64,000 bases of DNA from Maribacter sp. (GTDB taxonomy: Bacteria > Bacteroidota > Bacteroidia > Flavobacteriales > Flavobacteriaceae): positions 1 through 64,000 of the forward strand of contig JAHENB010000004.1 of assembly GCA_024643345.1 (NCBI GenBank), written 5' to 3'. The notes under the pieces were generated by a model. The model worked only from the letters and a program-made list of their open reading frames with translations. It made no database searches and was not told the DNA's origin. How positions within the stretch are numbered: position 1 is the stretch's first letter; every line of letters starts with the position of its first letter. The translations under genes and the position numbers were made by a program. Of this stretch, positions 34,726-46,355 are shown piece by piece.

Positions 34726-36160
34726 GTCTATTTGTGCCGGATGTATTTTAATGATGGTCGGCATAGTGACCGCCCAACAAAGCGATAGTATACCCGACTT
34801 ACAGATAGAGGCGCCGGAATTGGCCTTAATGGCCGATGCGGGCATAAAAAAAGATACCGTGAACAATTTCAAACGGGTCAAATTGGATGGCATTGCCGCA
34901 GTGGTCGGCGATTATGTGATTTTGGAATCGGATATCGAAAAAACACTGATCGACCTTCGAAGCCAGGGGGCCTCCATAGAAGATGTCACACGATGCAGCC
35001 TACTGGGCAAGTTAATGGAAGACCGACTTTATGCACATCAGGCGGTGCAGGACAGTATTTTGGTTTCCGATGACGAGGTGAATGCCACAGGGGAAAGGCA
35101 AATCCAGTCTTTGATTCAACAGATCGGATCTATTGAGAAAGTTTTGAAGTACTACAAGAAGGAGGATGAAACCGGTTTTAGGGAAGATCTTTTTAAAATA
35201 AACAAGCTCAGGATGTTGTCGGAAAAAATGCAGCAGGAGATTGTGATGGAAATTCAAATAACCCCAGAAGAGGTGCGACAGTTCTATAATAAAATAGCGG
35301 TTGAAGATCGTCCTGTCTTCGGTGCCGAAATGGAAATCGCCCAAATCGTGAAACAACCCAAGGCCACCGATGCCGAAAAGCAACAGACCATTGATAAATT
35401 GAACAAGATCAAGGCCGATGTGGAAGATAATGACGCCAGTTTCAGTGTGAAGGCCATCTTGTATTCTCAGGATGACGGTTCAAAATCGAAAGGGGGCTTT
35501 TATAGCATTACCAAAGAGACCGGTTTTGTGAAAGAATTCAAGGATGTGGCTTTCAGTCTAAAGGAAGGGGAAGTTTCCGATCCTTTTGAAACTACTTTTG
35601 GCTTTCACATTATCTATATTGAAAAAATCAGGGGACAGGAATTGGATCTGCGGCACATTTTGCTCAAACCCGAGATTTCGGAGGAAGCCCTTGCCAACGC
35701 CAAAAATGAATTGGATAGTATTCGTCAACAAGTGATGGACGGCAAATATACTTTTGCGGAAGCCGCACTAAATTTTTCCGACGAAAAGGAGACCAAGTTC
35801 GACGGTGGTCTCTTGCGAAATCCTACCAATTTCGATTCTCGTTTTGAATTGACTAAAATGGACCCCACCCTTTACAATCAAGTGCGCAATTTAAAAGATA
35901 ACGAGATTTCGAACCCCATATTTGAAGAAGATCCCAGAGGGGGAGGACCTTCCTTCAAACTATTGAAGGTCACCAACCGTTACGATGAACATGTGGCCGA
36001 TTTCTCAAAGGATTATATGAAAATCCAACAATTGGCGCTAACGGAAAAACAGTACAATGCGATAAAGAAATGGATGGACAAGCATATTGAGGATACCTAC
36101 ATAAGTGTGAACGATTCCAGAAAAGATTGCGACTTTGCCAATAACTGGGTCAAGAAATAG
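34709..36160 (+). CDS. Peptidylprolyl isomerase, SurA-like
   Basis: Periplasmic foldase of 483 residues. The ATG at 34709 gives a signal peptide (GKKIKSICAGCILMMVGIVTAQ). A SurA N-terminal chaperone domain (about residues 60-180) is followed by two PpiC/parvulin domains. The first (about 185-300) includes GGFYSITKETGFVKEFKDVAF and FGFHIIYIEK. The second (about 305-410) includes LRHILLKPE and GGLLRNPTNF. This is the arrangement of SurA in Bacteroidota. It overlaps the upstream chaperone gene and ends 1 nt before the MoxR gene start, forming a three-gene operon. Outer-membrane proteins are the expected clients. Confidence 0.92.
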   Translation: MGKKIKSICAGCILMMVGIVTAQQSDSIPDLQIEAPELALMADAGIKKDTVNNFKRVKLDGIAAVVGDYVILESDIEKTLIDLRSQGASIEDVTRCSLLGKLMEDRLYAHQAVQDSILVSDDEVNATGERQIQSLIQQIGSIEKVLKYYKKEDETGFREDLFKINKLRMLSEKMQQEIVMEIQITPEEVRQFYNKIAVEDRPVFGAEMEIAQIVKQPKATDAEKQQTIDKLNKIKADVEDNDASFSVKAILYSQDDGSKSKGGFYSITKETGFVKEFKDVAFSLKEGEVSDPFETTFGFHIIYIEKIRGQELDLRHILLKPEISEEALANAKNELDSIRQQVMDGKYTFAEAALNFSDEKETKFDGGLLRNPTNFDSRFELTKMDPTLYNQVRNLKDNEISNPIFEEDPRGGGPSFKLLKVTNRYDEHVADFSKDYMKIQQLALTEKQYNAIKKWMDKHIEDTYISVNDSRKDCDFANNWVKK

Positions 36161-36161
36161 C

Positions 36162-37115
36162 ATGTCGGACGTAAGCGCAATAAAAAATCTGGTACAGCGG
36201 CATATCGCATTAAAGCAAGAGATCGCCAAAGTAATCGTAGGACAGACCGAAGTGATCGATCAAATCCTATTATCTATCTATACCGGTGGGCATTCGCTGC
36301 TCATAGGGGTCCCCGGTTTGGCAAAGACCCTTATGGTGAATACAATTGCCAAGACTTTGGGACTCGACTTCAAACGCATACAGTTCACGCCCGACTTGAT
36401 GCCCAGCGATATTTTGGGGAGTGAGGTTTTAGATCAAAATCGACAATTCAAATTTATCAAGGGGCCTATATTTGCCAATATCATCTTGGCCGATGAAATA
36501 AATCGAACCCCGCCAAAAACACAAGCCGCCCTCTTGGAGGCCATGCAAGAGCGTGCGGTCACCATTGCGGGCCAACAGCATAAATTATCACTTCCTTATT
36601 TTGTCCTTGCTACCCAAAACCCCATAGAACAAGAAGGTACCTATCCCTTGCCCGAGGCTCAATTGGACCGTTTTATGTTCGCCATTGAGCTAAAATACCC
36701 TTCGATTGCGGAAGAAATACAAGTGGTAAAAGCAACGACTGCCGATGAAACTCCGGTTGTCAATGCCTTGTTCAATGCCTCGGAAATCTTGGAGGTCCAA
36801 CATCTCGTACGTCGCATCCCAGTGCCAGACAACGTGATCGACTATGCCGTACGATTGGTCGATTCAACAAGACCGGGCCTTGAAAGGGCTTCGGATTTTG
36901 TGAAGCAGTATATCGATTGGGGCGCTGGTCCCAGGGCTTCACAAAACCTAATCATGGGCGCCAAAGCGCACGCTGCGATCAATGGAAAATATTCGCCAGA
37001 CATTGAAGATGTAAAGGCTGTCGCCATGGGTATTTTACGGCACCGTATCATCCGGAACTATAAAGCGGAGGCAGAGGGGATTACGGAAATGGATATCGTG
37101 AACAAGCTCCTTTAG
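36162..37115 (+). CDS. MoxR family AAA ATPase
   Basis: Cytoplasmic AAA+ chaperone-like ATPase of 317 residues. Walker A GVPGLAKTLMVN, Walker B ILADEINRTPPKTQAALLEAMQE and sensor 1 VLATQNPIEQEGTYPLPEAQLDRF are all typical MoxR. The ATG at 36162 follows the SurA-like stop codon by one base, so the start is coupled; an earlier in-frame start at 36135 lies inside the upstream gene. MoxR proteins usually work with a von Willebrand factor A domain partner encoded next door. None follows here, as the next gene is aconitase after a 183-nt gap. Confidence 0.93.
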   Translation: MSDVSAIKNLVQRHIALKQEIAKVIVGQTEVIDQILLSIYTGGHSLLIGVPGLAKTLMVNTIAKTLGLDFKRIQFTPDLMPSDILGSEVLDQNRQFKFIKGPIFANIILADEINRTPPKTQAALLEAMQERAVTIAGQQHKLSLPYFVLATQNPIEQEGTYPLPEAQLDRFMFAIELKYPSIAEEIQVVKATTADETPVVNALFNASEILEVQHLVRRIPVPDNVIDYAVRLVDSTRPGLERASDFVKQYIDWGAGPRASQNLIMGAKAHAAINGKYSPDIEDVKAVAMGILRHRIIRNYKAEAEGITEMDIVNKLL

Positions 37116-37298
37116 TTGGGTGCCCTTAAAATCATGGATCTACAAGATTTTGGGCAGGCAATATGTAGGATTCGTTAAACACGATCAATTTCCCTAAACA
37201 ATTGAGTAAAATGGAGCATATCTGTATCCAAAAATTTTATTTACCCTTTGTATTTTCTTAATTTTACCGAATTGTTCTAACATTAAATAAAGAAACTG

Positions 37299-39566
37299 AT
37301 GGCATTCGATATAGACATGATCAAAGGGGTTTATGCCACTATGGCCGAGCGGGTAGATAAGGCCCGTAAAGTAGTGGGAAAACCACTAACACTTTCTGAG
37401 AAAATTTTATATTCCCATTTATGGGAAGGCGCTCCTACCAAGGCATTGGCAAGGGGCAAGGATTATGTTGATTTTGCTCCCGATCGGATTGCCTGTCAGG
37501 ACGCTACAGCCCAGATGGCCCTGTTACAATTTATGCAGGCCGGCAAACCTAAGGTTGCGGTGCCCACCACCGTACATTGCGATCACTTGATTCAGGCCAA
37601 GAGCGGTGCCGTTGCCGATTTAAAATCCGCCAATAGTACCAGTGCAGAGGTGTTTGATTTTTTGGAATCGGTCTCGAACAAATATGGCATCGGCTTTTGG
37701 AGACCCGGAGCGGGAATCATTCATCAGGTAGTCCTCGAAAATTATGCTTTTCCAGGAGGAATGATGATCGGTACCGATTCCCATACCGTAAATGCAGGAG
37801 GTCTGGGGATGGTTGCCATTGGTGTTGGAGGTGCAGATGCAGTCGATGTAATGGCCGGAATGGCTTGGGAACTGAAATTCCCCAAATTGATAGGCGTACA
37901 TTTAACAGGAAAAATTTCCGGTTGGACGTCGGCCAAGGACGTAATACTTAAGGTTGCAGAGATCCTTACCGTAAAAGGGGGAACCGGAGCCATAATCGAA
38001 TATTTTGGGGAAGGAGCTAAAAATCTATCCTGTACTGGAAAAGGGACCATATGTAATATGGGTGCCGAGGTAGGGGCAACCACTTCCACTTTTGGATATG
38101 ACGCTTCCATGGAGCGATACCTACGTGCCACCGATAGGAGCGACGTAGCGGATGCGGCGAATGAAATAAAAGATTATTTGACCGCAGACCCCGAGGTTTA
38201 TGCAGATCCAAAAGCCTATTTCGATCAAGTGATTGAATTAAACCTGGATACTTTGAGACCCCATCTGAATGGTCCGTTCACGCCGGACTTGGCAACCCCT
38301 GTAGGGGAAATGGCCCCAAAGGCAAAAGCGAATAATTGGCCGATACAGGTCGATTGGGGCTTGATAGGATCTTGCACCAACTCTTCATATGAAGACCTGA
38401 CACGGGCGGCATCCATTGCCAAACAAGCTGTCGATAAAAAGATCAAGCCCAAGGCCGATTTTGGGATCAACCCAGGTTCGGAACAAATTCGGTATACCGC
38501 GGAACGTGATGGCCTTTTACAGATCTTTGAGGAACTTGGCGCCACCATATTTACCAATGCCTGTGGGCCCTGTATCGGGCAATGGGACCGAAGCGACCTT
38601 AAAGGGGATGAAAGGAATACCATTGTGCATTCCTTCAACAGGAACTTTTCGAAAAGGGCCGATGGCAACCCCAATACCCACGCCTTTGTGGGTTCTCCCG
38701 AAATGGTCGCGGCCATTGCCATCTCAGGTCGATTGGATTTTGACCCCATGAACGATAAGTTGATCAATGAAGACGGACAGGAAGTGAAGTTGGACGAACC
38801 CATGGGAATCGAGTTGCCTCTGAAAGGCTTTGAAGTCGAAGATGCGGGTTTCTTGGCTCCAGACGCCGACGGTTCCAAGGTAGAGGTAAAAGTGAGCCCA
38901 AAGTCGGAACGATTGCAGTTGTTAGATCCATTTCACCCGATTACCAACGAACAATTGACGGGAATGAAATTGCTGATCAAAGCTTTTGGCAAATGTACCA
39001 CAGACCATATTTCAATGGCGGGTCCCTGGCTTCGTTATCGAGGCCATCTCGACAATATCGCCAATAACACCTTGATCGGTGCGGTGAATGCCTTCAATAA
39101 GAAAACCAATTTTGTAAAGAACCAGTTGACGGGGGAATATGGCGGGGTGCCCGATACCCAAAGGGCCTATAAGGCCGCAGGAATCAAAACGATTGTTGTT
39201 GGCGACCACAATTATGGTGAAGGATCTTCCCGCGAACATGCGGCAATGCAGCCCCGACATCTTGGCGTGGCGGTGGTATTGGTGAAATCGTTTGCGCGCA
39301 TTCACGAAACCAATCTTAAGAAACAGGGTATGCTGGCACTTACTTTTGTGAACGAAACCGATTATGATCTTATAAAAGAAGATGATACCTTTAATTTCGT
39401 TGATATTGCCGAATTTGCACCAGGGAAACCTTTGACCATTGAATTGGTGCATGCCGATGGAAGCAAAGACACCATTAAGGCTGCCCATACCTATAACGAA
39501 TCACAAATTGGTTGGTTTAGGGAAGGTTCTGCACTCAATGTGATCAAGCGAGAGAACGCCGCTTAA
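37299..39566 (+). CDS. Aconitate hydratase (mitochondrial type)
   Basis: Tricarboxylic-acid-cycle enzyme isomerising citrate and isocitrate through cis-aconitate. 755 residues, closer in layout to mitochondrial aconitase than to bacterial AcnA or AcnB. The three cluster-ligand cysteines are visible: one in [13 protein letters not shown] (near residue 355) and two in [12 protein letters not shown] (near 420). The swivel domain has [15 protein letters not shown] (near 630) with its substrate-binding serine. Cytoplasmic. It carries an intrinsic terminator 23 nt after the stop and is a single-gene unit. Confidence 0.95.
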   Translation: MAFDIDMIKGVYATMAERVDKARKVVGKPLTLSEKILYSHLWEGAPTKALARGKDYVDFAPDRIACQDATAQMALLQFMQAGKPKVAVPTTVHCDHLIQAKSGAVADLKSANSTSAEVFDFLESVSNKYGIGFWRPGAGIIHQVVLENYAFPGGMMIGTDSHTVNAGGLGMVAIGVGGADAVDVMAGMAWELKFPKLIGVHLTGKISGWTSAKDVILKVAEILTVKGGTGAIIEYFGEGAKNLSCTGKGTICNMGAEVGATTSTFGYDASMERYLRATDRSDVADAANEIKDYLTADPEVYADPKAYFDQVIELNLDTLRPHLNGPFTPDLATPVGEMAPKAKANNWPIQVDWGLIGSCTNSSYEDLTRAASIAKQAVDKKIKPKADFGINPGSEQIRYTAERDGLLQIFEELGATIFTNACGPCIGQWDRSDLKGDERNTIVHSFNRNFSKRADGNPNTHAFVGSPEMVAAIAISGRLDFDPMNDKLINEDGQEVKLDEPMGIELPLKGFEVEDAGFLAPDADGSKVEVKVSPKSERLQLLDPFHPITNEQLTGMKLLIKAFGKCTTDHISMAGPWLRYRGHLDNIANNTLIGAVNAFNKKTNFVKNQLTGEYGGVPDTQRAYKAAGIKTIVVGDHNYGEGSSREHAAMQPRHLGVAVVLVKSFARIHETNLKKQGMLALTFVNETDYDLIKEDDTFNFVDIAEFAPGKPLTIELVHADGSKDTIKAAHTYNESQIGWFREGSALNVIKRENAA

Positions 39567-39588
39567 AATAGAATCGAAATAGTTATAC

Positions 39589-39618
39589 AAAACTCCTGAA
39601 AATCCTCGGGAGTTTTTT
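39589..39618 (+). terminator. Aconitase terminator
   Basis: AAAACTCC (39589-39596) and GGAGTTTTTT (39609-39618) form an 8-bp stem with a following T run, 23 nt behind the aconitase stop codon. Confidence 0.8.
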
Positions 39619-39640
39619 AGTTTTACGCAAATCCAGTGGA

Positions 39641-40204
39641 ATGAAAATCAAAAGGAAAACCATCCTGAACGTCCTCCTGATCGCTTTTGTGGTTTCATTT
39701 TTTGTGACACCATTGGGCTATTATAGCAAAGTATGGTTGAATACCTTGTTTGCCTCTGCCCCGAAGGTCATTGTGGAAGATGAACGGGAACAATTATTGG
39801 ATTATAACTGGAAACTAAAAGATGCCGATTGGTCGTTCATCAATTTCAACAGATCGAAGGGTAAAGTGGTATTTATCAATTTTTGGGCTTCTTGGCGATT
39901 GCCTTCTGCGGCAGAACTGAAAGGCATTCAGAAGTTATATGATCGATTCGGAGACAAGATGGATTTCTATATTGTCACGAACGAGGAAAGGCCCCCTGTG
40001 CAAGAATTTATGTCAAAGAACGATTTTACTTTTCCGGTCACCTATCTCATTATAGAGGAGAAAGCCCCGTTCGAGTTGCCCGAACCTCCTGCAACTATTA
40101 TAATTGACAAGACAGGTAACATTGTGGTCTCTGAATTGGGGATTTCGGATTGGGATAACAAGACGATTGATAATCTTTTTCATCAACTATTAGGCACGAA
40201 ATGA
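39641..40204 (+). CDS. Thioredoxin-fold protein lacking the CxxC active site
   Basis: Membrane-anchored TlpA-like protein of 187 residues with one N-terminal transmembrane helix (about residues 9-27) and a periplasmic thioredoxin fold. Where TlpA proteins have WCxxC this one reads FINFWASWRLPSAAEL: the Trp context is kept but both cysteines are gone (to Arg and Ser). The cis-proline region (PEPPATIIIDKTG) and the overall fold are kept, so it is a maintained non-redox paralogue rather than a decaying one. Its last four bases overlap the start of an intact paralogue (ATGA), so the two proteins are made together, perhaps as partners. Confidence 0.85.
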   Translation: MKIKRKTILNVLLIAFVVSFFVTPLGYYSKVWLNTLFASAPKVIVEDEREQLLDYNWKLKDADWSFINFNRSKGKVVFINFWASWRLPSAAELKGIQKLYDRFGDKMDFYIVTNEERPPVQEFMSKNDFTFPVTYLIIEEKAPFELPEPPATIIIDKTGNIVVSELGISDWDNKTIDNLFHQLLGTK

Positions 40205-40761
40205 GGTTTAAAAAGAAATTCCTTTTCCTTTTGTTTTTTTTCATTTTTGTTGGTATTTACATGTTTTCCCCATTAGATTTTTATGTACAGTTATATGTAA
40301 ATAGATTTTTTTCTTCCAACCCGATTCCAATTGAAGAACGTGAACGAACCTCTCTCACATCGTATGAGTGGACTTTAAAGGATTTGGAAGGTCATCAAAT
40401 ACAGGTAAATGATATAAAAAACAGGGTTGTGCTAATAAATTTTTGGGCTACCTGGTGTCCGCCTTGTATTGTGGAAATGCCGGATTTCCAAAAATTGTAC
40501 GATGATTATGGCGATAAAATGACTTTCCTTTTTGTAGCTAGGGATAGGGAAGACCGTGTGGTTCCATTTCTTAAGAAAAAGGCATATCACCTGCCCGTTT
40601 ACTATGAAAGTGGTTTAACTCCCAAAGAACTTTTTAATTTAAGCTTGCCTACCACCTATATTATCGATAAAAAGGGTACCATTGTGGTGGCGAAAGTTGG
40701 ATTTTCAGACTGGAATAGCGACGATACCAGATCTATCCTTGACAAGTTGCTCAAAGAATAA
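40201..40761 (+). CDS. TlpA family thiol-disulfide oxidoreductase
   Basis: Membrane-anchored periplasmic thioredoxin-like protein, 186 residues, with an N-terminal transmembrane helix (about residues 6-23). The active site is intact, NFWATWCPPCIVEMP, near residues 81-95, with the cis-proline segment SLPTTYIIDKKG. It is the catalytically competent twin of the upstream protein, which it overlaps by 4 nt; both share the membrane anchor and the FYVQLYVNRFF-like segment. It may keep periplasmic cysteines reduced, for example in cytochrome c maturation. A carotenoid monooxygenase-like gene starts 2 nt after its stop. Confidence 0.92.
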   Translation: MRFKKKFLFLLFFFIFVGIYMFSPLDFYVQLYVNRFFSSNPIPIEERERTSLTSYEWTLKDLEGHQIQVNDIKNRVVLINFWATWCPPCIVEMPDFQKLYDDYGDKMTFLFVARDREDRVVPFLKKKAYHLPVYYESGLTPKELFNLSLPTTYIIDKKGTIVVAKVGFSDWNSDDTRSILDKLLKE

Positions 40762-40763
40762 CT

Positions 40764-41471
40764 ATGTCGGGGCAAGTATCAACTTTGATCTTTTTTAAAT
40801 ATGGCTCACTCAGCTCTAAAATATGGGCTTTTGGGATGATGCAATTTGCCCATGGCGCCCTGGCACAGGTAAAGGGACTCAGCTTTTATAAATTATTGGG
40901 TAGCGGCAAGGAAGGTTTCAACCCTTTTCCCGATTGGTCGGTCTATGCTTTGTTGATGGTCTGGGAACGGGAAGCTGATGCCGACAGCTTTTTCAAATCG
41001 TCGGCCTTAATGCAGCGCTATCGGAAAAAGGTCGAGGAACATTGGACGCTTTACTTAAAGAGTATCCAATCGAAAGGGGCTTGGTCCGGAAGTAATCCTT
41101 TTCAAAAGAGCCAAACGTTACGGGATGATGTCTCATTTGTCGCTGTGATTACCCGCGCGACCATTCGCCCCAAATTGCTATGGAAATTTTGGCGTTCAGT
41201 GGCCGCCTCACAGCGACCATTGCAAAATAATCCCGGACTGATCCTAACAAAGGGGATAGGTGAAATGCCCATTCTGCAGATGGCGACCTTCAGTCTATGG
41301 AAAGACAAACAAGATTTGATCGCGTTTGCGTACCGTAGTGAAGCGCATCAAATTGCTATCCGGCAGACCCGAAAATTAGATTGGTACAAGGAAGAACTGT
41401 TTTCAAGATTCCAGCCTTATCGATCGATTGGCACTTGGAACGGCACCGACCCCCTTGCTGGTTTATCCTAA
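40764..41471 (+). CDS. CrtA-like carotenoid oxygenase (spheroidene monooxygenase family)
   Basis: A 235-residue protein of the CrtA/spheroidene monooxygenase family (GFNPFPDWSVYALLMVWE, ATFSLWKDKQDLIAFAYRS). A CrtA relative from the marine flavobacterium P99-3 was reported to be a carotenoid 2-hydroxylase in myxol synthesis. The same role is a good guess here because the neighbouring operon contains crtD and cruF, which make the acyclic psi end group. It starts 2 nt after the TlpA gene, so it is read from that transcript. It runs convergently into cruF with a 9-nt overlap of the two 3' ends. Confidence 0.83.
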   Translation: MSGQVSTLIFFKYGSLSSKIWAFGMMQFAHGALAQVKGLSFYKLLGSGKEGFNPFPDWSVYALLMVWEREADADSFFKSSALMQRYRKKVEEHWTLYLKSIQSKGAWSGSNPFQKSQTLRDDVSFVAVITRATIRPKLLWKFWRSVAASQRPLQNNPGLILTKGIGEMPILQMATFSLWKDKQDLIAFAYRSEAHQIAIRQTRKLDWYKEELFSRFQPYRSIGTWNGTDPLAGLS

Positions 41472-42104
41472 AAAAAAGAAATATCCAAAAAAAGTGAACT
41501 GCGCCATATATAAATGAAAAGAGAATTTTTGGCTCCCTGCTATGGCCAACTTTTGTAAGATCAGTTGAAAAAAAAAGGCCAGGGCTAACCATGAGATATA
41601 GTTTTCAAGGGTAGCCAAACCCCCTTCAAAGGACCAAAAATCAAAATGTGCTGCGCTGTGTTCCATCAAATAGTCCAAAATAACCATGAGCAGGGCCGAT
41701 AGTATGACCTTGGACCAAAAGCGGTCGGTGAAATATGAAACGATGCCGGCCGATATGAATGTAAGAAGGGCCCAGTTTATCCCTATCAGTAGAGGTACCC
41801 CTGCTAATTTGTAACCAAGATTTGAACCATAACTGTAGTTTCCAAAAAGCAGTCCATAATGTACGCCCAACCATTCTGCGAACATGCCACCAAGGAAAAA
41901 AAGGGCAAAACCTATCCATTTTTTTAGCGAATCGACCGGGAATACCCAAATAAAAAGCAAAAAGCAAAGCAACAGGTTGATGGGGGTTTTACCCACAAAC
42001 CAGTCTTGATAGCCTATACCAATACCAATGATAGCCGAAATATGTAAGAGCCAAATCAAACCAATGGCAAGAGCGGTTTTATCGAATTGTAGTTTGGCAA
42101 TCAT
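41463..42104 (-). CDS. cruF: Carotenoid biosynthesis protein, CruF-like 1',2'-hydratase
   Basis: Polytopic membrane protein of 213 residues with about six to seven helices, matching the carotenoid biosynthesis family that contains CruF. CruF adds water to the psi end group of gamma-carotene or lycopene to give the 1'-hydroxyl. Family-typical residues are in FAEWLGVHYGLLFGNYSYG and LDYLMEHSAAHFDFW. It is the last gene of the crt operon, 3 nt behind crtD, which would act directly on its product. Its 3' end overlaps the convergent crtA-like gene by 9 nt. Confidence 0.85.
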   Translation of the reverse strand: MIAKLQFDKTALAIGLIWLLHISAIIGIGIGYQDWFVGKTPINLLLCFLLFIWVFPVDSLKKWIGFALFFLGGMFAEWLGVHYGLLFGNYSYGSNLGYKLAGVPLLIGINWALLTFISAGIVSYFTDRFWSKVILSALLMVILDYLMEHSAAHFDFWSFEGGLATLENYISWLALAFFFQLILQKLAIAGSQKFSFHLYMAQFTFFGYFFFLG

Positions 42105-42107
42105 TAC

Positions 42108-44026
<1,919 letters not shown>

Positions 44027-44866
44027 TTATACCAAGTTCAATTTATAGTTAACATAAGACTGGGCCAAGAGGCCGAATTTTTCATAGTTGGGAACCCTTA
44101 TCCTTGCATTTTTTATTTCAAGTGGCGGGGTTTTCTGCAACTTCTTTAGCAGTTTATGATAATATCGGTAGGCCGTATAGACACCGAATTTGGCATCGTC
44201 GGACAGTTGCCCGATTCCTGAATAACCCAAAGCAAAATCTGCCTTTATCTCATCCACGATCCTTTTCTTTGAAACCTCGTCGAGTTCCATCAAGTTGGTA
44301 TTCGGAAAGTACGAACGGTTCAGGTCTTCGAAGTCTGCCTTAAGGTCTCGAAGGAAGTTCACTTTTTGAAATGCAGAGCCCAAAGACATGGCCGAATGCT
44401 TGAGGGTTTCGTACTGTTGTCGGTCACCTTTGACGAATACCGTCAAACACATCAGGCCCACCACATCTGCCGATCCGTAAATGTAAGCTTTGTATTCTTC
44501 GTCCGTTCTATAAACCGCTTTATGCAGATCCATCCTCATACTATTCATAAAGGCATCGACCAAATCACGGGATATGCCATATTTATGATAGGTATGTTGG
44601 AATGAATTTAGAATGGGATTAAGACTTATCCTATCCAAGATGGCGTCATTTAATTCCCTTTCGAATTTTTTGAAAAGGTTCACCTTATCATAATCATGGA
44701 AGGTATCCACGATTTCATCGGCAAAACGAACAAAACCATATATATTGTAAATGTCACTTCTTATTGCGCTACCCAACATTTTGGTCGCCAAGGCAAAAGA
44801 GGTGCTATATGACTCAGTCACCAATTTGCTGCATTGATAAGAAACATGGTCAAAAATCGCTTTCAT
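44027..44866 (-). CDS. crtB: Phytoene synthase CrtB
   Basis: Condenses two geranylgeranyl diphosphates to phytoene, the first committed carotenoid step. 279 residues, all-helical. Both magnesium-binding aspartate motifs are present: DEIVD (near residue 49) and DLKAD in NFLRDLKADFEDLNR (near 170), together with the SYSTSFALATKML start typical of the family. It is in the operon MerR, crtI, crtB, crtZ, crtD, cruF, 3 nt downstream of crtI. A squalene-synthase function is unlikely given these neighbours. Confidence 0.95.
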   Translation of the reverse strand: MKAIFDHVSYQCSKLVTESYSTSFALATKMLGSAIRSDIYNIYGFVRFADEIVDTFHDYDKVNLFKKFERELNDAILDRISLNPILNSFQHTYHKYGISRDLVDAFMNSMRMDLHKAVYRTDEEYKAYIYGSADVVGLMCLTVFVKGDRQQYETLKHSAMSLGSAFQKVNFLRDLKADFEDLNRSYFPNTNLMELDEVSKKRIVDEIKADFALGYSGIGQLSDDAKFGVYTAYRYYHKLLKKLQKTPPLEIKNARIRVPNYEKFGLLAQSYVNYKLNLV

Positions 44867-44869
44867 GAT

Positions 44870-46327
44870 CTAATGGTTTTTAACGATTAATTCAGACACC
44901 AACTTACCCGAAATCAGCGAAGGGGGAACGCCTGGCCCCGGTACCGTAAGTTGCCCAGTAAAGAAAAGGTTCTTTACTTTCCCGCTCTTTAACTTTGGCC
45001 TAAGAAATGCCGTTTGAAGCAGCGTATTCGCCATTCCGTATGCATTGCCCTTATAAGAGTTATACTGTTCTATAAAGTCGTTTACGCAAAATGATTCTTT
45101 AAATATAATATTATTTCTTACTTTTTCCCCAATATGCTTCTCGAATCTGTTCATGATGATTTCAAAATATTGTTCCCGCAATTCGGGCGTATCTTCCAGA
45201 TTTGGCGCAATGGGAACTAGGAAAAATCCGGTTTCACAACCTTCCGGCGCCATCGAGGCATCGGTGATGGAAGGAAAATTCACATAAAACAATGGATCGT
45301 TAGGCCACTGCGGCGTGTCATAAATTTCTTGCGCATGCCTTTCAAAATCGGTATCGAAAAAGAGGTTATGGTGCTCTACATGCTTTAATTTTTTATCAAA
45401 GCCCAAATAAAATAAAAGGGAAGAGGGGGCAAAAGTCTTTCCTTCCCAGTACGACTCAGAGTACTGACGGTAACCCTTATCCAGAAGCGTTTCGGAATGA
45501 TGGTAATCTGCTCCGGAAAGTACCACGTCTGCATCAATGTTACGGTCATCGATGGTTATGCCGATGGCTTTTCCCTCGACAACCCTTATTTTGTCGACGG
45601 GGCTGTCTGTATTGATTCGTACACCAAGTTCTTCGGCCAAGGCCTGCATTGCCTTGACGATCTCGTACATCCCCCCTTGCGGGTGCCAGGTACCCAGTCC
45701 AAAATCGGCGTAATTCATAAAACTGTAAAAGGAAGGCGTATTGCTGGGTTTGGCACCTAAGAACAGCACCGGAAACTCCAAGGTAGCTATCAATTTAGGA
45801 TTTTTGAACCGCTTGCGTACTTGGCCACTAATGGTCTTGAAAAATTGATCCACCCGAACTATGGTCTCCGGGGTAACCAACTCCAAAGGGGATATGCCGG
45901 GTCGAAGAACCACTTTATTAATGGCAATATCGTAGTTTTCTTGGGCTTGTTTAATAAACTTCCTAAGATGTACGGAACTCCCTTTTTCCAAACGTTCGAA
46001 TTCGACCGCGATTTTATCCATGGTGTCACCTATGGTAATCACTTCGTCGGCAAAGAAAATTTTATAGGCAGGACTTAATTTGTCCAACGCATAATAATCC
46101 GATCTTTTCTTCCCAAAATCGGCAAAAAATTTATCGAAGATGTCTGGCATCCAATACCAACTAGGTCCAATATCAAAGGTAAAACCACTTTTGACCATTT
46201 GCCTACATCTGCCACCAAGGGTACCGTTTTTTTCATACAAAGCCACTTCGAAGCCGGCCTTGGCCAAATAGCAAGCCGCCGAGAGGGATGAAAATCCGGA
46301 ACCTATTATGACTATTTTTTTGCTCAT
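44870..46327 (-). CDS. crtI: Phytoene desaturase CrtI
   Basis: FAD-dependent desaturase and isomerase converting phytoene to lycopene, 485 residues from the ATG at 46327; the six extra residues of the longer frame would need a TTG start. The N-terminal FAD motif is IIGSGFSSLSAACYLAKAGFEVALYEKNGTLGGRC, and the C-terminal CrtI signature FFTGQLTVPGPGVPPSLISGKLV is complete. It is the first biosynthetic gene behind the MerR regulator, with about 28 nt between them. The enzyme works at the membrane on phytoene from CrtB. Confidence 0.95.
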   Translation of the reverse strand: MSKKIVIIGSGFSSLSAACYLAKAGFEVALYEKNGTLGGRCRQMVKSGFTFDIGPSWYWMPDIFDKFFADFGKKRSDYYALDKLSPAYKIFFADEVITIGDTMDKIAVEFERLEKGSSVHLRKFIKQAQENYDIAINKVVLRPGISPLELVTPETIVRVDQFFKTISGQVRKRFKNPKLIATLEFPVLFLGAKPSNTPSFYSFMNYADFGLGTWHPQGGMYEIVKAMQALAEELGVRINTDSPVDKIRVVEGKAIGITIDDRNIDADVVLSGADYHHSETLLDKGYRQYSESYWEGKTFAPSSLLFYLGFDKKLKHVEHHNLFFDTDFERHAQEIYDTPQWPNDPLFYVNFPSITDASMAPEGCETGFFLVPIAPNLEDTPELREQYFEIIMNRFEKHIGEKVRNNIIFKESFCVNDFIEQYNSYKGNAYGMANTLLQTAFLRPKLKSGKVKNLFFTGQLTVPGPGVPPSLISGKLVSELIVKNH

Positions 46328-46355
46328 TTTATGCTTTAAAGTCAATTGGATGCCA

